64,000 bases of DNA from Polynucleobacter sp. GWA2_45_21 (GTDB lineage Bacteria; Pseudomonadota; Gammaproteobacteria; Burkholderiales; Burkholderiaceae), in contig NZ_MHZG01000001.1 of assembly GCF_001830325.1 (NCBI RefSeq), positions 496,001 to 560,000 on the forward strand. Direction: 5' to 3'. Positions 46,890-57,464 of the stretch are shown in pieces. The number at the start of each line of letters is the position of its first letter. Position 1 is the first letter of the stretch. The position numbers were made by a program, and so were the translations under genes. The notes below the pieces were generated by a model. The model worked only from the letters and a program-made list of their open reading frames with translations, was not told the origin of the DNA and did no database searches.

Positions 46890-48212
46890 TTATTTATCAA
46901 GCAAGATGATGCGGAAATCATTCACATTTGTCAGTGTAGGTCCAGTTTCCACCAATGCATCTAATTGTGCAAAAAAATCGTAGCAATTGTGCTGAGTTAA
47001 ATACTCCGCAGGAATGAGACCTTCCTTGCTTGCAGCCAAGCGAGTCTCGGGAGTGAACCACGCACCGGCATTCTTCTCGCTCCCATCAATCCCATCAGTA
47101 TCGGCTGCCAATGCCGCCAATTGAGGAATTTCCTGGGAAGCGGCAAACAGTGAGAGTAAGTATTCGCTGCAGCGACCACCACGACCTTTTATTCCATTGG
47201 GAATTGTGACGGTGCACTCACCACCTGAAATAAGGGCAATGGGCTTGCCAGTCTTAGCCAACAAATGCTCACGCACCAAAGCCGCTTGCTCAATACCGAC
47301 ATCCCTAGCTTCGCCTGTAACCGTGTCGCCCAAGATCACCGGCTCGTAGCCTTGTGTCCGGACGTAATCTGCTGCAGCCTCAAGACTCTTATACGCAGTA
47401 GCGATCACATGATTGTTTACTAGAGCGCCCTTTAGATCAGCTTCTTTTAAAGTCTCAGGAATTTCACCAGCAAGACCACGCTTTAAGTGCGATAAAACAG
47501 ATGATGGAATAGCGTCAGCACTTAGCTCATGTTTATCCAGGATATCCAAGGCATCTTGATAGGTGGAGTAGTCTGGAGCACAAGGGCCACTGGCAATATC
47601 CGCAGGTGCATCTCCCGTAACATCAGAGATCAGCAAAGCCTCAACTCGGGCGCCACGTGCAATTGCTAGTCTTGCCAAGTTGCCACCCTGAATCGCTGAC
47701 AAGTGTTTGCGAACAACGTTCATCTCCTCGATCGGTGCGCCAGAACGCAATAGCGCTTCAGTAGTCTTGCGCATATCGTCAATACTGATCCCGGCCTGAG
47801 GCAAAGTAAGCAAGCTTGAGCCACCACCAGAAATCAAGGTAATCAGAATATCGCCAGCCTGCAGCTCAGCAACCAAGCGATAGATTTCTTTAGCGCCATC
47901 CATGCCCGCCTGATCGGGTACGGGGTGACCTGCTTCAATAATTTGAATATGACTGGTTGGGGAGTGGTGCCCATATCGAGTTAACACTACGCCCTCAAGA
48001 ATTGCATCAGGCCAACAACTTTTCGCATGAGACTCTAGGGCTGTTGCCATAGACGCACTTGCCTTACCGGCCCCCACCACCAAACATCTTCCTTTAGGCT
48101 CTGAACCTGGTGGAAAGATCTTGCTGAGATACTCTGGGACGATTTTCTTGGGATCGGCAACCGCCAAAGCTGCCGCAAAAGCATTTTTGAGAATAGTTTC
48201 TTGCTGGCTCAT
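46890..48212 (-). CDS. Glycerate 2-kinase (MOFRL family)
   Basis: A 440-residue member of the GckA/TtuD family; members phosphorylate D-glycerate to 2-phosphoglycerate, and older annotations call them hydroxypyruvate reductase. An N-terminal DUF4147 domain has [12 protein letters not shown] near residue 45 and [13 protein letters not shown] near 130. The C-terminal MOFRL domain has [11 protein letters not shown] and [13 protein letters not shown] with [17 protein letters not shown]. Its context does not reveal a glyoxylate pathway. Confidence 0.88.
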   Translation of the reverse strand: MSQQETILKNAFAAALAVADPKKIVPEYLSKIFPPGSEPKGRCLVVGAGKASASMATALESHAKSCWPDAILEGVVLTRYGHHSPTSHIQIIEAGHPVPDQAGMDGAKEIYRLVAELQAGDILITLISGGGSSLLTLPQAGISIDDMRKTTEALLRSGAPIEEMNVVRKHLSAIQGGNLARLAIARGARVEALLISDVTGDAPADIASGPCAPDYSTYQDALDILDKHELSADAIPSSVLSHLKRGLAGEIPETLKEADLKGALVNNHVIATAYKSLEAAADYVRTQGYEPVILGDTVTGEARDVGIEQAALVREHLLAKTGKPIALISGGECTVTIPNGIKGRGGRCSEYLLSLFAASQEIPQLAALAADTDGIDGSEKNAGAWFTPETRLAASKEGLIPAEYLTQHNCYDFFAQLDALVETGPTLTNVNDFRIILLDK

Positions 48213-48221
48213 ACGGATATT

Positions 48222-50045
48222 CTAATCAAGAGTACTTCGCTCTTGCATTTGCCACATCTCAGCATATCGGCCATTAGCAGCCAAGAGTTCAATATGGGTT
48301 CCACGCTCCACAATTTGGCCATGATCCATGACCAAAATTTGATCGGCATGAACAATGGTCGAAAGCCTGTGTGCAACGATCAAAGTTGTACGGTTTTTGG
48401 CGAGGCTAAGCAATTCTTCCTGAAAGGCTCGCTCCGTTTTGGAATCCAGCGCCGATGTTGCCTCATCAAAAATGAGCATCGCTGGTTTTTTGAGGAGGGT
48501 TCGTGCAATCGCAACACGCTGCTTCTCGCCACCTGACAGCTTTAAGCCACGCTCACCTACTTGGGTTTCATAGCCATCGGGGAGATGTTGGATAAAGCGA
48601 TCTATCTGTGCGGCTCTTGCGGCCTCGTGCACCTCTTCAATCGAGGCATTGGGATTGCCATAGGCGATGTTGTAGCCAATCGTATCGTTAAATAGGACTG
48701 TGTCTTGTGGAACGATACCAATCGCCTTTCGTAAACTCGATTGAGTGACATCGACAATATTTTGATCATCGATCAAGATCTTGCCAGATTGAACATCATA
48801 AAAACGGAATAACAAGCGCGCCAATGTGCTCTTACCCGCACCACTCTGTCCCACGACAGCGGTAATTGTTCCCGCAGGGATATTAAAACTCACGTCTTTC
48901 AGAATTTCACGTTTGGCATCGTAATGAAACGAAACATTCTCAAAGCGAATATCAGGTCCACGACTTTGATTCCTAATTAGTAAAGGTGTCGCATTGGGTG
49001 CATCAGCAATCTCTTTCTCGGTGTTAAGGAGTGAGAACATGCGATCCATATCTGTGAGCGCCTGCTTGATCTCACGATAAATCACCCCCAAGAAATTCAA
49101 TGGAATATATAACTGAATCATCAGGGTGTTCACCAAAACTAAGTCACCCAAGGTCATCGATCCATCAATCACACCGGAGGTCGCACGCCAAAGTATGAGA
49201 ACCAAACCAACCGCAATAATAGTTTGCTGCCCAAAATTCAGAACTGCTAAGGATTTCTGAGATTTAACGGCAGCGGCTTGATAGCGCATTAAATTCTGAT
49301 CGTAGCGACTCGCTTCAAATGCCTCATTACCAAAATACTTAACTGTCTCAAAATTCAATAGTGAATCAATTGCTTTTTGATTGGCCTTGGAATCCATATC
49401 ATTCATGGTGCGACGGAAATGGGTTCGCCATTCAGTAACAATGACCGTAAATGCAATATAGAGTACTAAGGCAACCAGGGTAATAATGGCAAACCAAATA
49501 TCGTATGCATAGGCTAAGAATCCCAGCACCAAACAAAATTCAATTAGTGTTGGAAGGATGCTGTAAAGCGAATAAGAGATCAGAGACTGGATGCCGCGGG
49601 TACCACGCTCAATATCCCGACTCACTCCGCCAGTCTGACGAGCCAAATGAAAGCTCAGCGCCAAGGAATGTAAATGCTCAAAAACTTGGAGCGCTACTTT
49701 ACGTACCGCATTTTGGGTGACCCGCGCAAAAAGAGATTCACGCAACTCAGTAAAAATTGAAGCAGAGATTCTTAAAAGGCCATAGGCCAGTATCAATCCG
49801 GCCGGGACTACTAACAATGCTTGCGGAGAATCTGCCTTGATATTAAGAGTATCAATTAATTGCTTCATCAAAATCGGAATACCGAGATTGGTAACCTTAG
49901 CAGCAACTAAGCATGTCAGAGCAATAGCTACCCTAAACTTATATTCGAGAAGATAAGGCAGTAAATCGCGAATAACCTTCCAATCACTCCCTTGTGAAGG
50001 CTTAGAAGCTGCTGCCGAATGATGATGCCCTGATGAATGTCTCAT
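48222..50045 (-). CDS. ATM1-type ABC exporter (fused permease and ATPase)
   Basis: A 607-residue half-transporter. Six membrane helices (about 35-320) form the exporter domain with the typical RGTRGIQSLISYSLYSILPT segment. The nucleotide-binding domain has Walker A GQSGAGKSTLARLLFRFY near 400, signature LSGGEKQRVAIARTLL near 505 and Walker B LIFDEATSALD. It most resembles the ATM1/HMT1 group, which moves glutathione-linked metals or persulfides. The N-terminus carries a short histidine-rich stretch (HSSGHHHSAA) that could bind metal. It is co-directional with nudB 24 bases upstream. Confidence 0.88.
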   Translation of the reverse strand: MRHSSGHHHSAAASKPSQGSDWKVIRDLLPYLLEYKFRVAIALTCLVAAKVTNLGIPILMKQLIDTLNIKADSPQALLVVPAGLILAYGLLRISASIFTELRESLFARVTQNAVRKVALQVFEHLHSLALSFHLARQTGGVSRDIERGTRGIQSLISYSLYSILPTLIEFCLVLGFLAYAYDIWFAIITLVALVLYIAFTVIVTEWRTHFRRTMNDMDSKANQKAIDSLLNFETVKYFGNEAFEASRYDQNLMRYQAAAVKSQKSLAVLNFGQQTIIAVGLVLILWRATSGVIDGSMTLGDLVLVNTLMIQLYIPLNFLGVIYREIKQALTDMDRMFSLLNTEKEIADAPNATPLLIRNQSRGPDIRFENVSFHYDAKREILKDVSFNIPAGTITAVVGQSGAGKSTLARLLFRFYDVQSGKILIDDQNIVDVTQSSLRKAIGIVPQDTVLFNDTIGYNIAYGNPNASIEEVHEAARAAQIDRFIQHLPDGYETQVGERGLKLSGGEKQRVAIARTLLKKPAMLIFDEATSALDSKTERAFQEELLSLAKNRTTLIVAHRLSTIVHADQILVMDHGQIVERGTHIELLAANGRYAEMWQMQERSTLD

Positions 50046-50069
50046 CGCTCTATCTTAGTCACTTCTGCA

Positions 50070-50513
50070 CTAAGGCGCAGAGAACAATTGCAGAATGGCC
50101 TGACCATTACTGGGAGAAAAACATTTAGTAGCGGCCTCTGTAAATGGGAGCCACTGATAGGCGATATGCTCCCGGGGAGCTAATTGGACTTGAGTATCAT
50201 TCGGCACCAGAAGTGAAAACCAATGCTCAGTATTTCTAGTGACACCAGGAGCATAGCGAAGACGCCACTGTGGATAAATCTCATACTCAATCTGATGATG
50301 CATATCTCGTAAAGAGTTTGCTGGGAGAGATTGAACATCAATACCAGTTTCTTCAAGGACTTCGCGCGCAGCAGCGACACGAAGATCTTCATCAGCGAAA
50401 TCAACGCTTCCGGTAACAGATTGCCAGAAGCCGGATTTATCGGCCCGCTCTATCAGCAAGACCTCCCCATTCGATTTATAGATGACAACTAAAACCGAAA
50501 TGGGGATTTTCAA
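50070..50513 (-). CDS. nudB: Dihydroneopterin triphosphate pyrophosphatase NudB
   Basis: Nudix hydrolase for an early folate step. The Nudix box fits GX5EX7REUXEEXGU as GSVDFADEDLRVAA followed by AREVLEETGID, near residues 36-58. The 147-residue size and the position directly after aspS match E. coli nudB. Other Nudix substrates cannot be excluded. Confidence 0.88.
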   Translation of the reverse strand: MKIPISVLVVIYKSNGEVLLIERADKSGFWQSVTGSVDFADEDLRVAAAREVLEETGIDVQSLPANSLRDMHHQIEYEIYPQWRLRYAPGVTRNTEHWFSLLVPNDTQVQLAPREHIAYQWLPFTEAATKCFSPSNGQAILQLFSAP

Positions 50514-50535
50514 GATGCTTTAAATACTCTTTTAC

Positions 50536-52335
50536 TTAAGCAGCTGGGGCAGCTTGGCGCAAGCGAATGTGCAGCTCTTTTAACTGACGCTCATCTACTG
50601 GGCTAGGAGCTTGAGTCAATAAACACTGTGCACGCTGCGTTTTAGGGAAGGCAATCACATCACGAATAGATTCAGCACCAGTCATCATGGTGACAATGCG
50701 ATCCAAACCAAACGCAATACCGCCATGCGGAGGCGCGCCATATTGCAAGGCATCTAATAAGAATCCAAATTTAGCCTGTGCTTCTTCAGCGCCGATCTTC
50801 AATGCACGGAATACCTGGCTCTGAACTGCTTCCTGGTGAATACGAACTGATCCGCCACCAATCTCGCTACCATTGAGAACCATGTCATAGGCTTTAGCCA
50901 AGCACTTGCCTGGGTTGGATTCAAGATATTGCATATGCTCATCTTTAGGGCTAGTGAATGGATGGTGACATGCAACCCAACGGGCGCTGTCTTCATCGTA
51001 CTCAAACATTGGGAAATCTACTACCCACAATGGCTTCCAACCCTCGGTAGAGAGACCATGCTCTTTACCCCAAGCAGAATGACCAATCTTCAAGCGCAAT
51101 CCACCGATAGCGTCATTCACTACTTTTTCTTTATCAGCACCGAAGAAAATGATGTCGCCATCTTTAGCGCCAGTGCGTTTCAAGATGCCTTCAATGGCAG
51201 CATCATGCAAATTCTTCACGATTGGTGATTGCAAGCCATTACGGCCTTCTGCAACGGAGTTCACCTTAATCCATGCCAAACCTTTAGCGCCATAGATTGC
51301 TACAAATTGAGTGTAGTCATCAATTTCACTACGGCTAATTTCAGCGCCACCAGGTACGCATAAACCAACTACGCGCCCACCTTCTTGATTAGCTGCGCCG
51401 GAGAAGACTTTGAAATCGACATCTTTCATTAAGTCAGTCAATTCAGTGAATTCAAAATTCACACGCAAATCAGGCTTGTCTGAACCAAAGCGTGCCATAC
51501 CTTCTGAATATGGCATTGTTGGAAACGGGTTTGGCAATTCCACATTCATGGTGGTTTTGAAAATATGACGAATCATGTTTTCAAATAAGTTACGAATTTC
51601 CAATTCATCTAAGAAAGCGGTTTCACAGTCGATCTGAGTAAATTCAGGTTGGCGATCAGCACGCAAATCTTCGTCACGGAAACACTTTGTAATTTGGTAG
51701 TAGCGATCAAAGCCGGCCACCATCAACAACTGTTTGAACAACTGAGGAGACTGTGGCAGTGCAAAGAACTGGCCATCATGAACACGTGAAGGAACTAAAT
51801 AGTCGCGCGCACCTTCAGGAGTGCTCTTCGTCAACATCGGCGTTTCAATATCAATAAAACCCGCAGCATCCAAATAGCGCCGGCATTCCATAGCGACGTT
51901 GTAACGTAAGCGCAAATTCTTTTGCATTTGTGGGCGACGCAAATCCAGAACGCGGTGAGTTAAGCGAGTGGTCTCAGATAAATTCTCATCCTCTAATTGG
52001 AATGGGGGAGTGATGGATGCGTTCAAAATCACCAAGCTATGACAAAGCACTTCAATCTTGCCGCTCACTAAATCATTATTCTCAGTGCCAGCTGGACGCG
52101 CACGAACCAAGCCTTTGATCTGAATACAAAACTCATTACGCACCTGCTCAGCTAAAGCAAACATCTCTGGACGATCCGGATCACATACCACCTGCACAAA
52201 ACCCTGGTGATCTCGTAAGTCAATAAAGATTACGCCACCGTGATCACGGCGTCGATTTACCCAACCAGAGAGGGTAATTTCCTGACCAATGAGTGATTCA
52301 GTTACCTGACCGCAGGTATGGCTTCGCATCGACAT
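50536..52335 (-). CDS. aspS: Aspartate--tRNA(Asx) ligase
   Basis: Class II synthetase of 599 residues. An OB-fold anticodon domain (about 1-105, [26 protein letters not shown]) precedes the catalytic core with [18 protein letters not shown] near 220 (motif 2), a bacterial GAD insertion domain and motif 3 [13 protein letters not shown] near 535. Betaproteobacterial enzymes of this kind are often non-discriminating; that depends on gatCAB elsewhere. It lies 16 bases after the DUF502 gene. Confidence 0.97.
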   Translation of the reverse strand: MSMRSHTCGQVTESLIGQEITLSGWVNRRRDHGGVIFIDLRDHQGFVQVVCDPDRPEMFALAEQVRNEFCIQIKGLVRARPAGTENNDLVSGKIEVLCHSLVILNASITPPFQLEDENLSETTRLTHRVLDLRRPQMQKNLRLRYNVAMECRRYLDAAGFIDIETPMLTKSTPEGARDYLVPSRVHDGQFFALPQSPQLFKQLLMVAGFDRYYQITKCFRDEDLRADRQPEFTQIDCETAFLDELEIRNLFENMIRHIFKTTMNVELPNPFPTMPYSEGMARFGSDKPDLRVNFEFTELTDLMKDVDFKVFSGAANQEGGRVVGLCVPGGAEISRSEIDDYTQFVAIYGAKGLAWIKVNSVAEGRNGLQSPIVKNLHDAAIEGILKRTGAKDGDIIFFGADKEKVVNDAIGGLRLKIGHSAWGKEHGLSTEGWKPLWVVDFPMFEYDEDSARWVACHHPFTSPKDEHMQYLESNPGKCLAKAYDMVLNGSEIGGGSVRIHQEAVQSQVFRALKIGAEEAQAKFGFLLDALQYGAPPHGGIAFGLDRIVTMMTGAESIRDVIAFPKTQRAQCLLTQAPSPVDERQLKELHIRLRQAAPAA

Positions 52336-52351
52336 AACAATTTCCTATAAA

Positions 52352-53005
52352 TCAAAGATGACGGTTTGGCCCAATCGCGGGCAAACCAGTTGAACTAGTG
52401 GGAGGAACAGATCCCATTGAAACAATGTGCTTGAGCGCCGCTTCGACACTCATCTCTAATTCAATGGTGTTCGCACGGGGGACAATCATAAAAAATCCAG
52501 AAGTCGGATTTGGTGTGGTTGGTAGGAATACGTTGACATATTCCTCACCCAACTTCGCAGCCACTTCTTTAGCTGGCATACCAGTCTGAAATGCAATCGC
52601 CCAAGAATCTGCATGGGGATAACGAATTAATAATGCTTTACTAAAAGCTTGGCCACTACCAGAAAATAGCGTGGAGGATACCTGCTGAACGCTGGAATAA
52701 ATTGATCGCACAATAGGAATGCGATTCATGAACTGGTGCCATATCTTCAGCCACCATTGCCCTGCAAAACTAATTGCAAGCAATCCAGTAAGCATGATGA
52801 CCGCAACAACAATCAGAATGCCGACACCTGGCAACTCACGGAAATGCCGTAAATCTCCAGCAAACTGATTGGGGAAAATGGTGATGAGGGCTTGCATAAC
52901 AGAGCCAAAAACACCGTCGAGCAGGCCCAAACCCCATGCAATCACCCAAATAGTGACTGACATTGGTGCCCACACCAGAATGCCTGCGATGAAGTATTTT
53001 TTCAT
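52352..53005 (-). CDS. DUF502 family membrane protein
   Basis: A 217-residue protein of unknown function. Two membrane segments near residues 5-27 and 60-80 are followed by a soluble part with the family stretch RIPIVRSIYSSVQQVSSTLF near 95 and VFLPTTPNPTSGFFMIVPR near 160. No enzymatic motif is visible. In many proteobacteria it lies next to aspS, as here, which argues for a housekeeping membrane role. Confidence 0.88.
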   Translation of the reverse strand: MKKYFIAGILVWAPMSVTIWVIAWGLGLLDGVFGSVMQALITIFPNQFAGDLRHFRELPGVGILIVVAVIMLTGLLAISFAGQWWLKIWHQFMNRIPIVRSIYSSVQQVSSTLFSGSGQAFSKALLIRYPHADSWAIAFQTGMPAKEVAAKLGEEYVNVFLPTTPNPTSGFFMIVPRANTIELEMSVEAALKHIVSMGSVPPTSSTGLPAIGPNRHL

Positions 53006-53069
53006 TTGCCTATGCTTGAACTTTGCCTAACCTGGCATTTTAGCGGTTTAAGCGCCGGCAGGCGACAGA

Positions 53070-54656
53070 CTAGTAAAGACCAAGGCCGATTATCAGAATC
53101 CCAGCCAAAAAACCGCCGGCAAATAGCAAAGCCCCTGCCAAAAGGCGATGGGTGCGTCTTTCCTGCAATAAAAGGCCTTTTAAGACCTCCAATTCAGCAT
53201 TTGACTCTCTTCGAGGGATGCGTGCCTGCGCCAAACTCTCCGCAATCAAACGCGGCAGGGTCGGCAAGATTTGTGCCCAGCTTGGCGCCTCAGCCTTGAT
53301 ACCGTCAACCAAAGCCCGCCAACCAAGCTGCTGACTGACCCATTTTTCCAAAATTGGCTTTGCAGTCTTCCAGAGGTCTAAGTCTGGATCAAGCTGACGC
53401 GCAAGACCTTCAACGTTCAGTAAGGTCTTCTGAAGCAAAGTGAGTTGCGGCTGAATTTCCACCTTAAACCGTCGGGAAGTTTGGAATAAACGCATCAGCA
53501 CGATCCCCAGGGAAATTTCTTTCAGTGGTCGATCAAAGTAAGGCTCACAAACGGAACGCACCGCCCCCTCAAGCTCTTCGACGCGCGTGTTTGCCGGAAC
53601 CCAACCAGACTCGATATGCAATTCAGCAACACGACGGTAATCGCGATTAAAGAAGGCGAGGAAATTTAATGCCAAATAACTTTTATCAGACTGACTCAGC
53701 GCGCCAACAATACCGAAATCCAAAGAAATAAATCGGCCGAATGTTTCTGGCTCAAGACTGATCATGATGTTGCCAGGGTGCATGTCCGCATGAAAGAAAC
53801 CATGCTCGAAAACTTGCGTGAAAAATATTTCTACGCCATCGGCTGCAAGTTTTTTAAAGTCAACACCTGCAGCGCGCAACTCGGCTGTTTTCCCAATCGA
53901 GATGCCATCCATCTTTTCCATCACGATGACATTCGTATGACACAAATCCCAATACATCTCTGGAATCATTAACTTTTTAGAATCAACAAAATAGCGACGC
54001 AACTGACTTGCATTTGCTGCCTCACGCATCAGATCTAATTCATCATGCAAATGAGTGTCAAACTCAGCAACGTTTTCACGAGGCTTTAAGCGACGTCCAT
54101 CTTCGGAAAGTCTCTCAATAATTTTTGCTAAGTCATAGAGCAAAGCAAGATCGCCATCAATGATTGGCAGAATGCCAGGGCGCAGAACTTTAATCGCAAC
54201 AGCGCGGCCCTCCCACTCTGGATGCTTCTCGGTTCCACGCAATAAGCCAAAGTGCACTTGGGCTACGGAGGCACTCGCTACGGGGGTTGCATCAAAACTA
54301 ATAAATACTTCTTCGATGGACTGCCCAAGTGCTTGCTCAATGAGGCGACAAGATTCTTCATTCGAAAATGGCGGGACTTGATCTTGCAGTTTCGCCAACT
54401 CGTTAGCAATATCTTCAGGCAATAAATCACGACGTGTAGAAAGCACTTGACCAAATTTCACGAAGATTGGGCCCAGCGCCTCTAGAGTCAATCGAATCCG
54501 CTCACCTCTGGGTAAAGATTGACCTGGAGAGGTCCAACAAATGACAGTCAATATGCCACGACGAATACCAGGCTTCAGAATATCGCGCAGTAATGGCAAC
54601 ATGCCATAGCGCCATGCAGTAAAGAAAATAAAGGAAAGGCGGGCTAGACGACGCAC
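53070..54656 (-). CDS. ubiB: Atypical kinase UbiB of ubiquinone biosynthesis
   Basis: ADCK/ABC1-family protein needed for coenzyme Q synthesis, thought to act through ATPase activity at the membrane. The family KxGQ motif is in [19 protein letters not shown] near residue 68. [11 protein letters not shown] with the kinase lysine lies near 150, and [13 protein letters not shown] near 287 and SLDFGIVG near 310 are the catalytic loops. Two C-terminal membrane helices anchor it. At 528 residues it is complete, and it follows ubiJ by 6 bases. Confidence 0.95.
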   Translation of the reverse strand: MRRLARLSFIFFTAWRYGMLPLLRDILKPGIRRGILTVICWTSPGQSLPRGERIRLTLEALGPIFVKFGQVLSTRRDLLPEDIANELAKLQDQVPPFSNEESCRLIEQALGQSIEEVFISFDATPVASASVAQVHFGLLRGTEKHPEWEGRAVAIKVLRPGILPIIDGDLALLYDLAKIIERLSEDGRRLKPRENVAEFDTHLHDELDLMREAANASQLRRYFVDSKKLMIPEMYWDLCHTNVIVMEKMDGISIGKTAELRAAGVDFKKLAADGVEIFFTQVFEHGFFHADMHPGNIMISLEPETFGRFISLDFGIVGALSQSDKSYLALNFLAFFNRDYRRVAELHIESGWVPANTRVEELEGAVRSVCEPYFDRPLKEISLGIVLMRLFQTSRRFKVEIQPQLTLLQKTLLNVEGLARQLDPDLDLWKTAKPILEKWVSQQLGWRALVDGIKAEAPSWAQILPTLPRLIAESLAQARIPRRESNAELEVLKGLLLQERRTHRLLAGALLFAGGFLAGILIIGLGLY

Positions 54657-54662
54657 AATGAA

Positions 54663-55277
54663 TTAACCTTTTCGCTCTATAAGTTGGATGCGCTTTTCTA
54701 TGCGATCAACTGCATCACGCAAAGAATTTAATTCATTTTTACGAATCATAAAATCTCGTTTATTCAAAAGTACTTTTCTTTCTTCGCTGACATACTCAAT
54801 AACATTTTCCAACAAGTCAGTCGCCGCAGATTTCCCGGCAGAAACGAATTTTTTACCCTGGCGTACAGCAAAATTAGCAGGTGCATCTCCAATGAAACGC
54901 GCCAGATCCTCTTCATACTCCCACCGAATCTGCCCTGCCAAGCGACCTAATAATTGCGCTAGGTCAGCGTCGCCAGTGATCTTGACGGACTTCATGGCCT
55001 GTTCCCGCAAATTACCAGAACCGCCAGCTAATGAGCTAAGCACCTCAGAAGAGACTTCCAGCTCAAGAGATGGGGCATCAATATTGCTTACAGCAACCAA
55101 AGAGCCCTCGGGCGCTATCTCAAAACCCAAATTGCCGATTGGCAAACCCAACAAAATCACTTTGCCAGCATGTCGAGCCAACTCTGCCATAGCCCATGGC
55201 TCAGCTTTGAGTACGTGATTAATTCCTTGAGAGGCAGCAGAAGCAGCAATTTGATGGGTAGTAGAAGTGGTGGTCAT
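54663..55277 (-). CDS. ubiJ: Ubiquinone biosynthesis accessory factor UbiJ
   Basis: SCP2-domain lipid-binding protein that helps assemble the soluble Ubi complex. The 204-residue protein has an N-terminal SCP2-like domain (about 5-115, GSLVAVSNIDAPSLELEVSS) and an alpha-helical coiled C-terminus (DAVDRIEKRIQLIERK). The start is the ATG at 55277; the track start lies in the preceding gene's terminator. Place between ubiE and ubiB is the conserved ubiE-J-B order, here split by a Tim44-like gene. Confidence 0.88.
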   Translation of the reverse strand: MTTTSTTHQIAASAASQGINHVLKAEPWAMAELARHAGKVILLGLPIGNLGFEIAPEGSLVAVSNIDAPSLELEVSSEVLSSLAGGSGNLREQAMKSVKITGDADLAQLLGRLAGQIRWEYEEDLARFIGDAPANFAVRQGKKFVSAGKSAATDLLENVIEYVSEERKVLLNKRDFMIRKNELNSLRDAVDRIEKRIQLIERKG

Positions 55278-55283
55278 AAGTGT

Positions 55284-55305
55284 AAAAAACCCGCACAAGT
55301 GCGGG
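55284..55305 (-). terminator. Terminator between the Tim44-like gene and ubiJ
   Basis: A perfect 7-bp stem, CCCGCAC-AA-GTGCGGG, is followed on the minus strand by T6. It lies just before the ubiJ start, so ubiJ-ubiB either depend on read-through or have their own promoter within a very short space. Confidence 0.85.
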
Positions 55306-55329
55306 CTTTCAAGGGAAAGTACCTCAAGC

Positions 55330-56247
55330 TTAAACTAACTGTGAAATACCCGCTAGTACCCAGCCTCCAGGACCACTTACAGGCTTACTTAAGTTCCAAA
55401 TTTCAGAAAAATTATTTGCCTGTGCACCTGCTTGCTCACGGATCATGCCCGTGAACTGAACGCTACAGTAATAAGTATTGTCAGCTGTTTCAATTCCCAA
55501 TAACTGTGCATTGAGCGTAACCACATCAGTTTGGTTGGCACTGTCGGCGCGACCAGATAGGTCTTGTTCAATTGTTGCGAACATTTCAGGTGTGGTGTAC
55601 TCGCGCAAAGCAGCTAAGTCGCCCTGATCCCATGCTTTTTGCAGGGTTGAGAAATATTGCTTTGCATTATCCAAAAATGCGTACTCATCGAAACCTGGTG
55701 GCAGGGTGGACTGGAATGGCGCTGGCTCACTAGAAATTCCACCAAATGCATTTGCAGCTGGCGTAAACGCAGGCTCCTGCCTAGGCGCCTGATCCACATT
55801 GGCACGTTGCATTCCTTGGGAAGCTACTTGCGGGCCTTTGTTAGCACCAGATAAAGCAGGCATCATTCTTCTCATGACGAACATGATGGCAAAACCTGCT
55901 AAAGCAGCAATCAATAATCCAGTAATCAATGAAGCGGCGCCCTCACCCAAACCGAAATGAGATAAGAGGTAGCCAATACCAAGTCCCGCAGCAAGACCAC
56001 CGAGGATTCCACCCATGCCGCCAAAACGACTGGCTGCTGGTGCTGGTGCTTTAGGAGCTGTAGCCGGAGCAGCTGGCTGAGCTTGTTGAGCTGGTTTTTG
56101 TACAGGAGCAGCTTGTTTTTGCATTGGCGCACTTGGTGCCTTACCAATACTTCTACCGCCACCTAAACGAGCGGCATCAGCATGACCAACCGTGGCAAAA
56201 ATTAAGCTGACACTTAATAGCGTTGCCTTGAAAAAATGCTTATTCAT
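55330..56247 (-). CDS. Tim44-like domain membrane protein
   Basis: A 305-residue protein with a Sec signal peptide (ends near residue 25, HADA), a low-complexity Ala/Pro/Gln-rich stretch (about 38-72), a glycine-rich membrane region (about 75-130, GGILGGLAAGLGIGYLL and a second helix) and a C-terminal Tim44/calcium-channel-like domain (about 180-305, FLDNAKQYFSTLQKAWDQGD). The function of bacterial Tim44-like proteins is unknown. It lies between ubiE and ubiJ and has its own terminator. Confidence 0.85.
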   Translation of the reverse strand: MNKHFFKATLLSVSLIFATVGHADAARLGGGRSIGKAPSAPMQKQAAPVQKPAQQAQPAAPATAPKAPAPAASRFGGMGGILGGLAAGLGIGYLLSHFGLGEGAASLITGLLIAALAGFAIMFVMRRMMPALSGANKGPQVASQGMQRANVDQAPRQEPAFTPAANAFGGISSEPAPFQSTLPPGFDEYAFLDNAKQYFSTLQKAWDQGDLAALREYTTPEMFATIEQDLSGRADSANQTDVVTLNAQLLGIETADNTYYCSVQFTGMIREQAGAQANNFSEIWNLSKPVSGPGGWVLAGISQLV

Positions 56248-56304
56248 CTTTTTTATCTCCTATGGAACTACTTTAATTCTGGACTGCTAAAAACTACAAA
56301 TTCA

Positions 56305-57048
56305 CTAGTATTTAATACCAATATGAAGTGCAACGATACCCCCAGTCATTCTATGGGTATCCACTTCATCAAAACCCACTCCCAACATCATTTCCTTCAG
56401 GGTTTGAGCATCTGGGTGCATCCGAATGGATTCGGCTAAATAACGATAGCTCTCAGAATCTTGAGCGATTTTTTCACCCAACCAAGGCAAAACCTTGAAT
56501 GAATACGTGTCATAGACTGGCTGTAAAAAAGCATCTGGCTTAGAAAACTCCAAGACTAGAACTCGACCGCCAGGTTTAATGACCCGCAACATCTCCGCTA
56601 GAGCAACATCTTTGTGCGTCATATTGCGCAAACCAAAGGCTACCGTCACTACATCAAAATGATTATTGGGGAAAGGGATTTTCTCTGCATCGAACTGAAC
56701 GCAAGGCAAAGCCAAGCCCTGATCTAAAAGACGATCGCGACCAACTCCGAGCATGGAAGCATTAATGTCGCTTAACCACACTTGTGCCTCTGGGTTATGA
56801 CCCCAGCCAGCTGCACGTGCAAATGCCGCAGCCAAGTCACCTGTACCACCAGCAATATCTAAAACTTTTTGCCCGGGACGAACTTGTGCACGAGCAATCG
56901 TGACTTTCTTCCACAGGCGATGAAGGCCGAATGACATTAAGTCGTTCATCACATCGTATTTGCTAGCTACAGAATGAAATACCTCTGCGACCTTACCTGC
57001 TTTTTCAGTCTCATCGACGCTTTGGTATCCAAAGTGAGTCTTACTCAT
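56305..57048 (-). CDS. ubiE: Ubiquinone/menaquinone C-methyltransferase UbiE
   Basis: SAM methyltransferase adding the C2 methyl in ubiquinone synthesis. The 247-residue form starts at the ATG at 57048 ([18 protein letters not shown]), the usual N-terminus; the track start is a TTG ten codons earlier. SAM motif I is [16 protein letters not shown] near residue 62, and [14 protein letters not shown] near 130 and the end [13 protein letters not shown] are typical UbiE. No menaquinone gene is in the window. Confidence 0.95.
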   Translation of the reverse strand: MSKTHFGYQSVDETEKAGKVAEVFHSVASKYDVMNDLMSFGLHRLWKKVTIARAQVRPGQKVLDIAGGTGDLAAAFARAAGWGHNPEAQVWLSDINASMLGVGRDRLLDQGLALPCVQFDAEKIPFPNNHFDVVTVAFGLRNMTHKDVALAEMLRVIKPGGRVLVLEFSKPDAFLQPVYDTYSFKVLPWLGEKIAQDSESYRYLAESIRMHPDAQTLKEMMLGVGFDEVDTHRMTGGIVALHIGIKY

Positions 57049-57074
57049 ATTCTTTGCTCTATCTAATGAAATAC

Positions 57075-57464
57075 TCAATGACTACCGCAAGACTTGCCAC
57101 CAGCAACACCCATTGGAGCATCTCGGTCTAATCCAGCAGCAGCTAATTTATCTAAATGCTCTTTCCAAAGTGCGTCGTGGTTCTCACACAAAAATTCTAA
57201 GTAGTCCCAAGAATACAAACCAGAATCATGACCATCTGAAAAAGAAGGCTTCAAGGCGTAGTGGCCTACAGGCTCAATATTGGCAATGAGGACTTCACGC
57301 TTACCGGTTTGCAAAGTTTCCTGTCCAGGACCGTGACCCTGAACCTCAGCAGAAGGAGAAACCACTCTTAAGAACTCAAAAGGAAGGCGATAAGTGTTGC
57401 CGTTTTCATAAGAGAGTTCTAAAACTTTTGACTGCTGATGCACTACAACATTCGTTGGAATCAT
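57075..57464 (-). CDS. DUF971 domain protein
   Basis: A 129-residue protein related to the N-terminal domain of gamma-butyrobetaine hydroxylase. It has the family pattern [30 protein letters not shown] near residue 15, [24 protein letters not shown]-like text near 65 and a Cys/His-rich tail (GGKSCGSH). Alone it has no oxygenase domain, so catalysis is unlikely. Metal or Fe-S involvement has been suggested for such proteins. It shares a base with the preceding stop and precedes ubiE. Confidence 0.85.
   Translation of the reverse strand: MIPTNVVVHQQSKVLELSYENGNTYRLPFEFLRVVSPSAEVQGHGPGQETLQTGKREVLIANIEPVGHYALKPSFSDGHDSGLYSWDYLEFLCENHDALWKEHLDKLAAAGLDRDAPMGVAGGKSCGSH

Noticed and set aside
54688-55218. 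176-residue plus-strand ORF opposite ubiJ
   Set aside because: Antisense shadow; the minus-strand ubiJ reading has the expected domain, start and neighbours.
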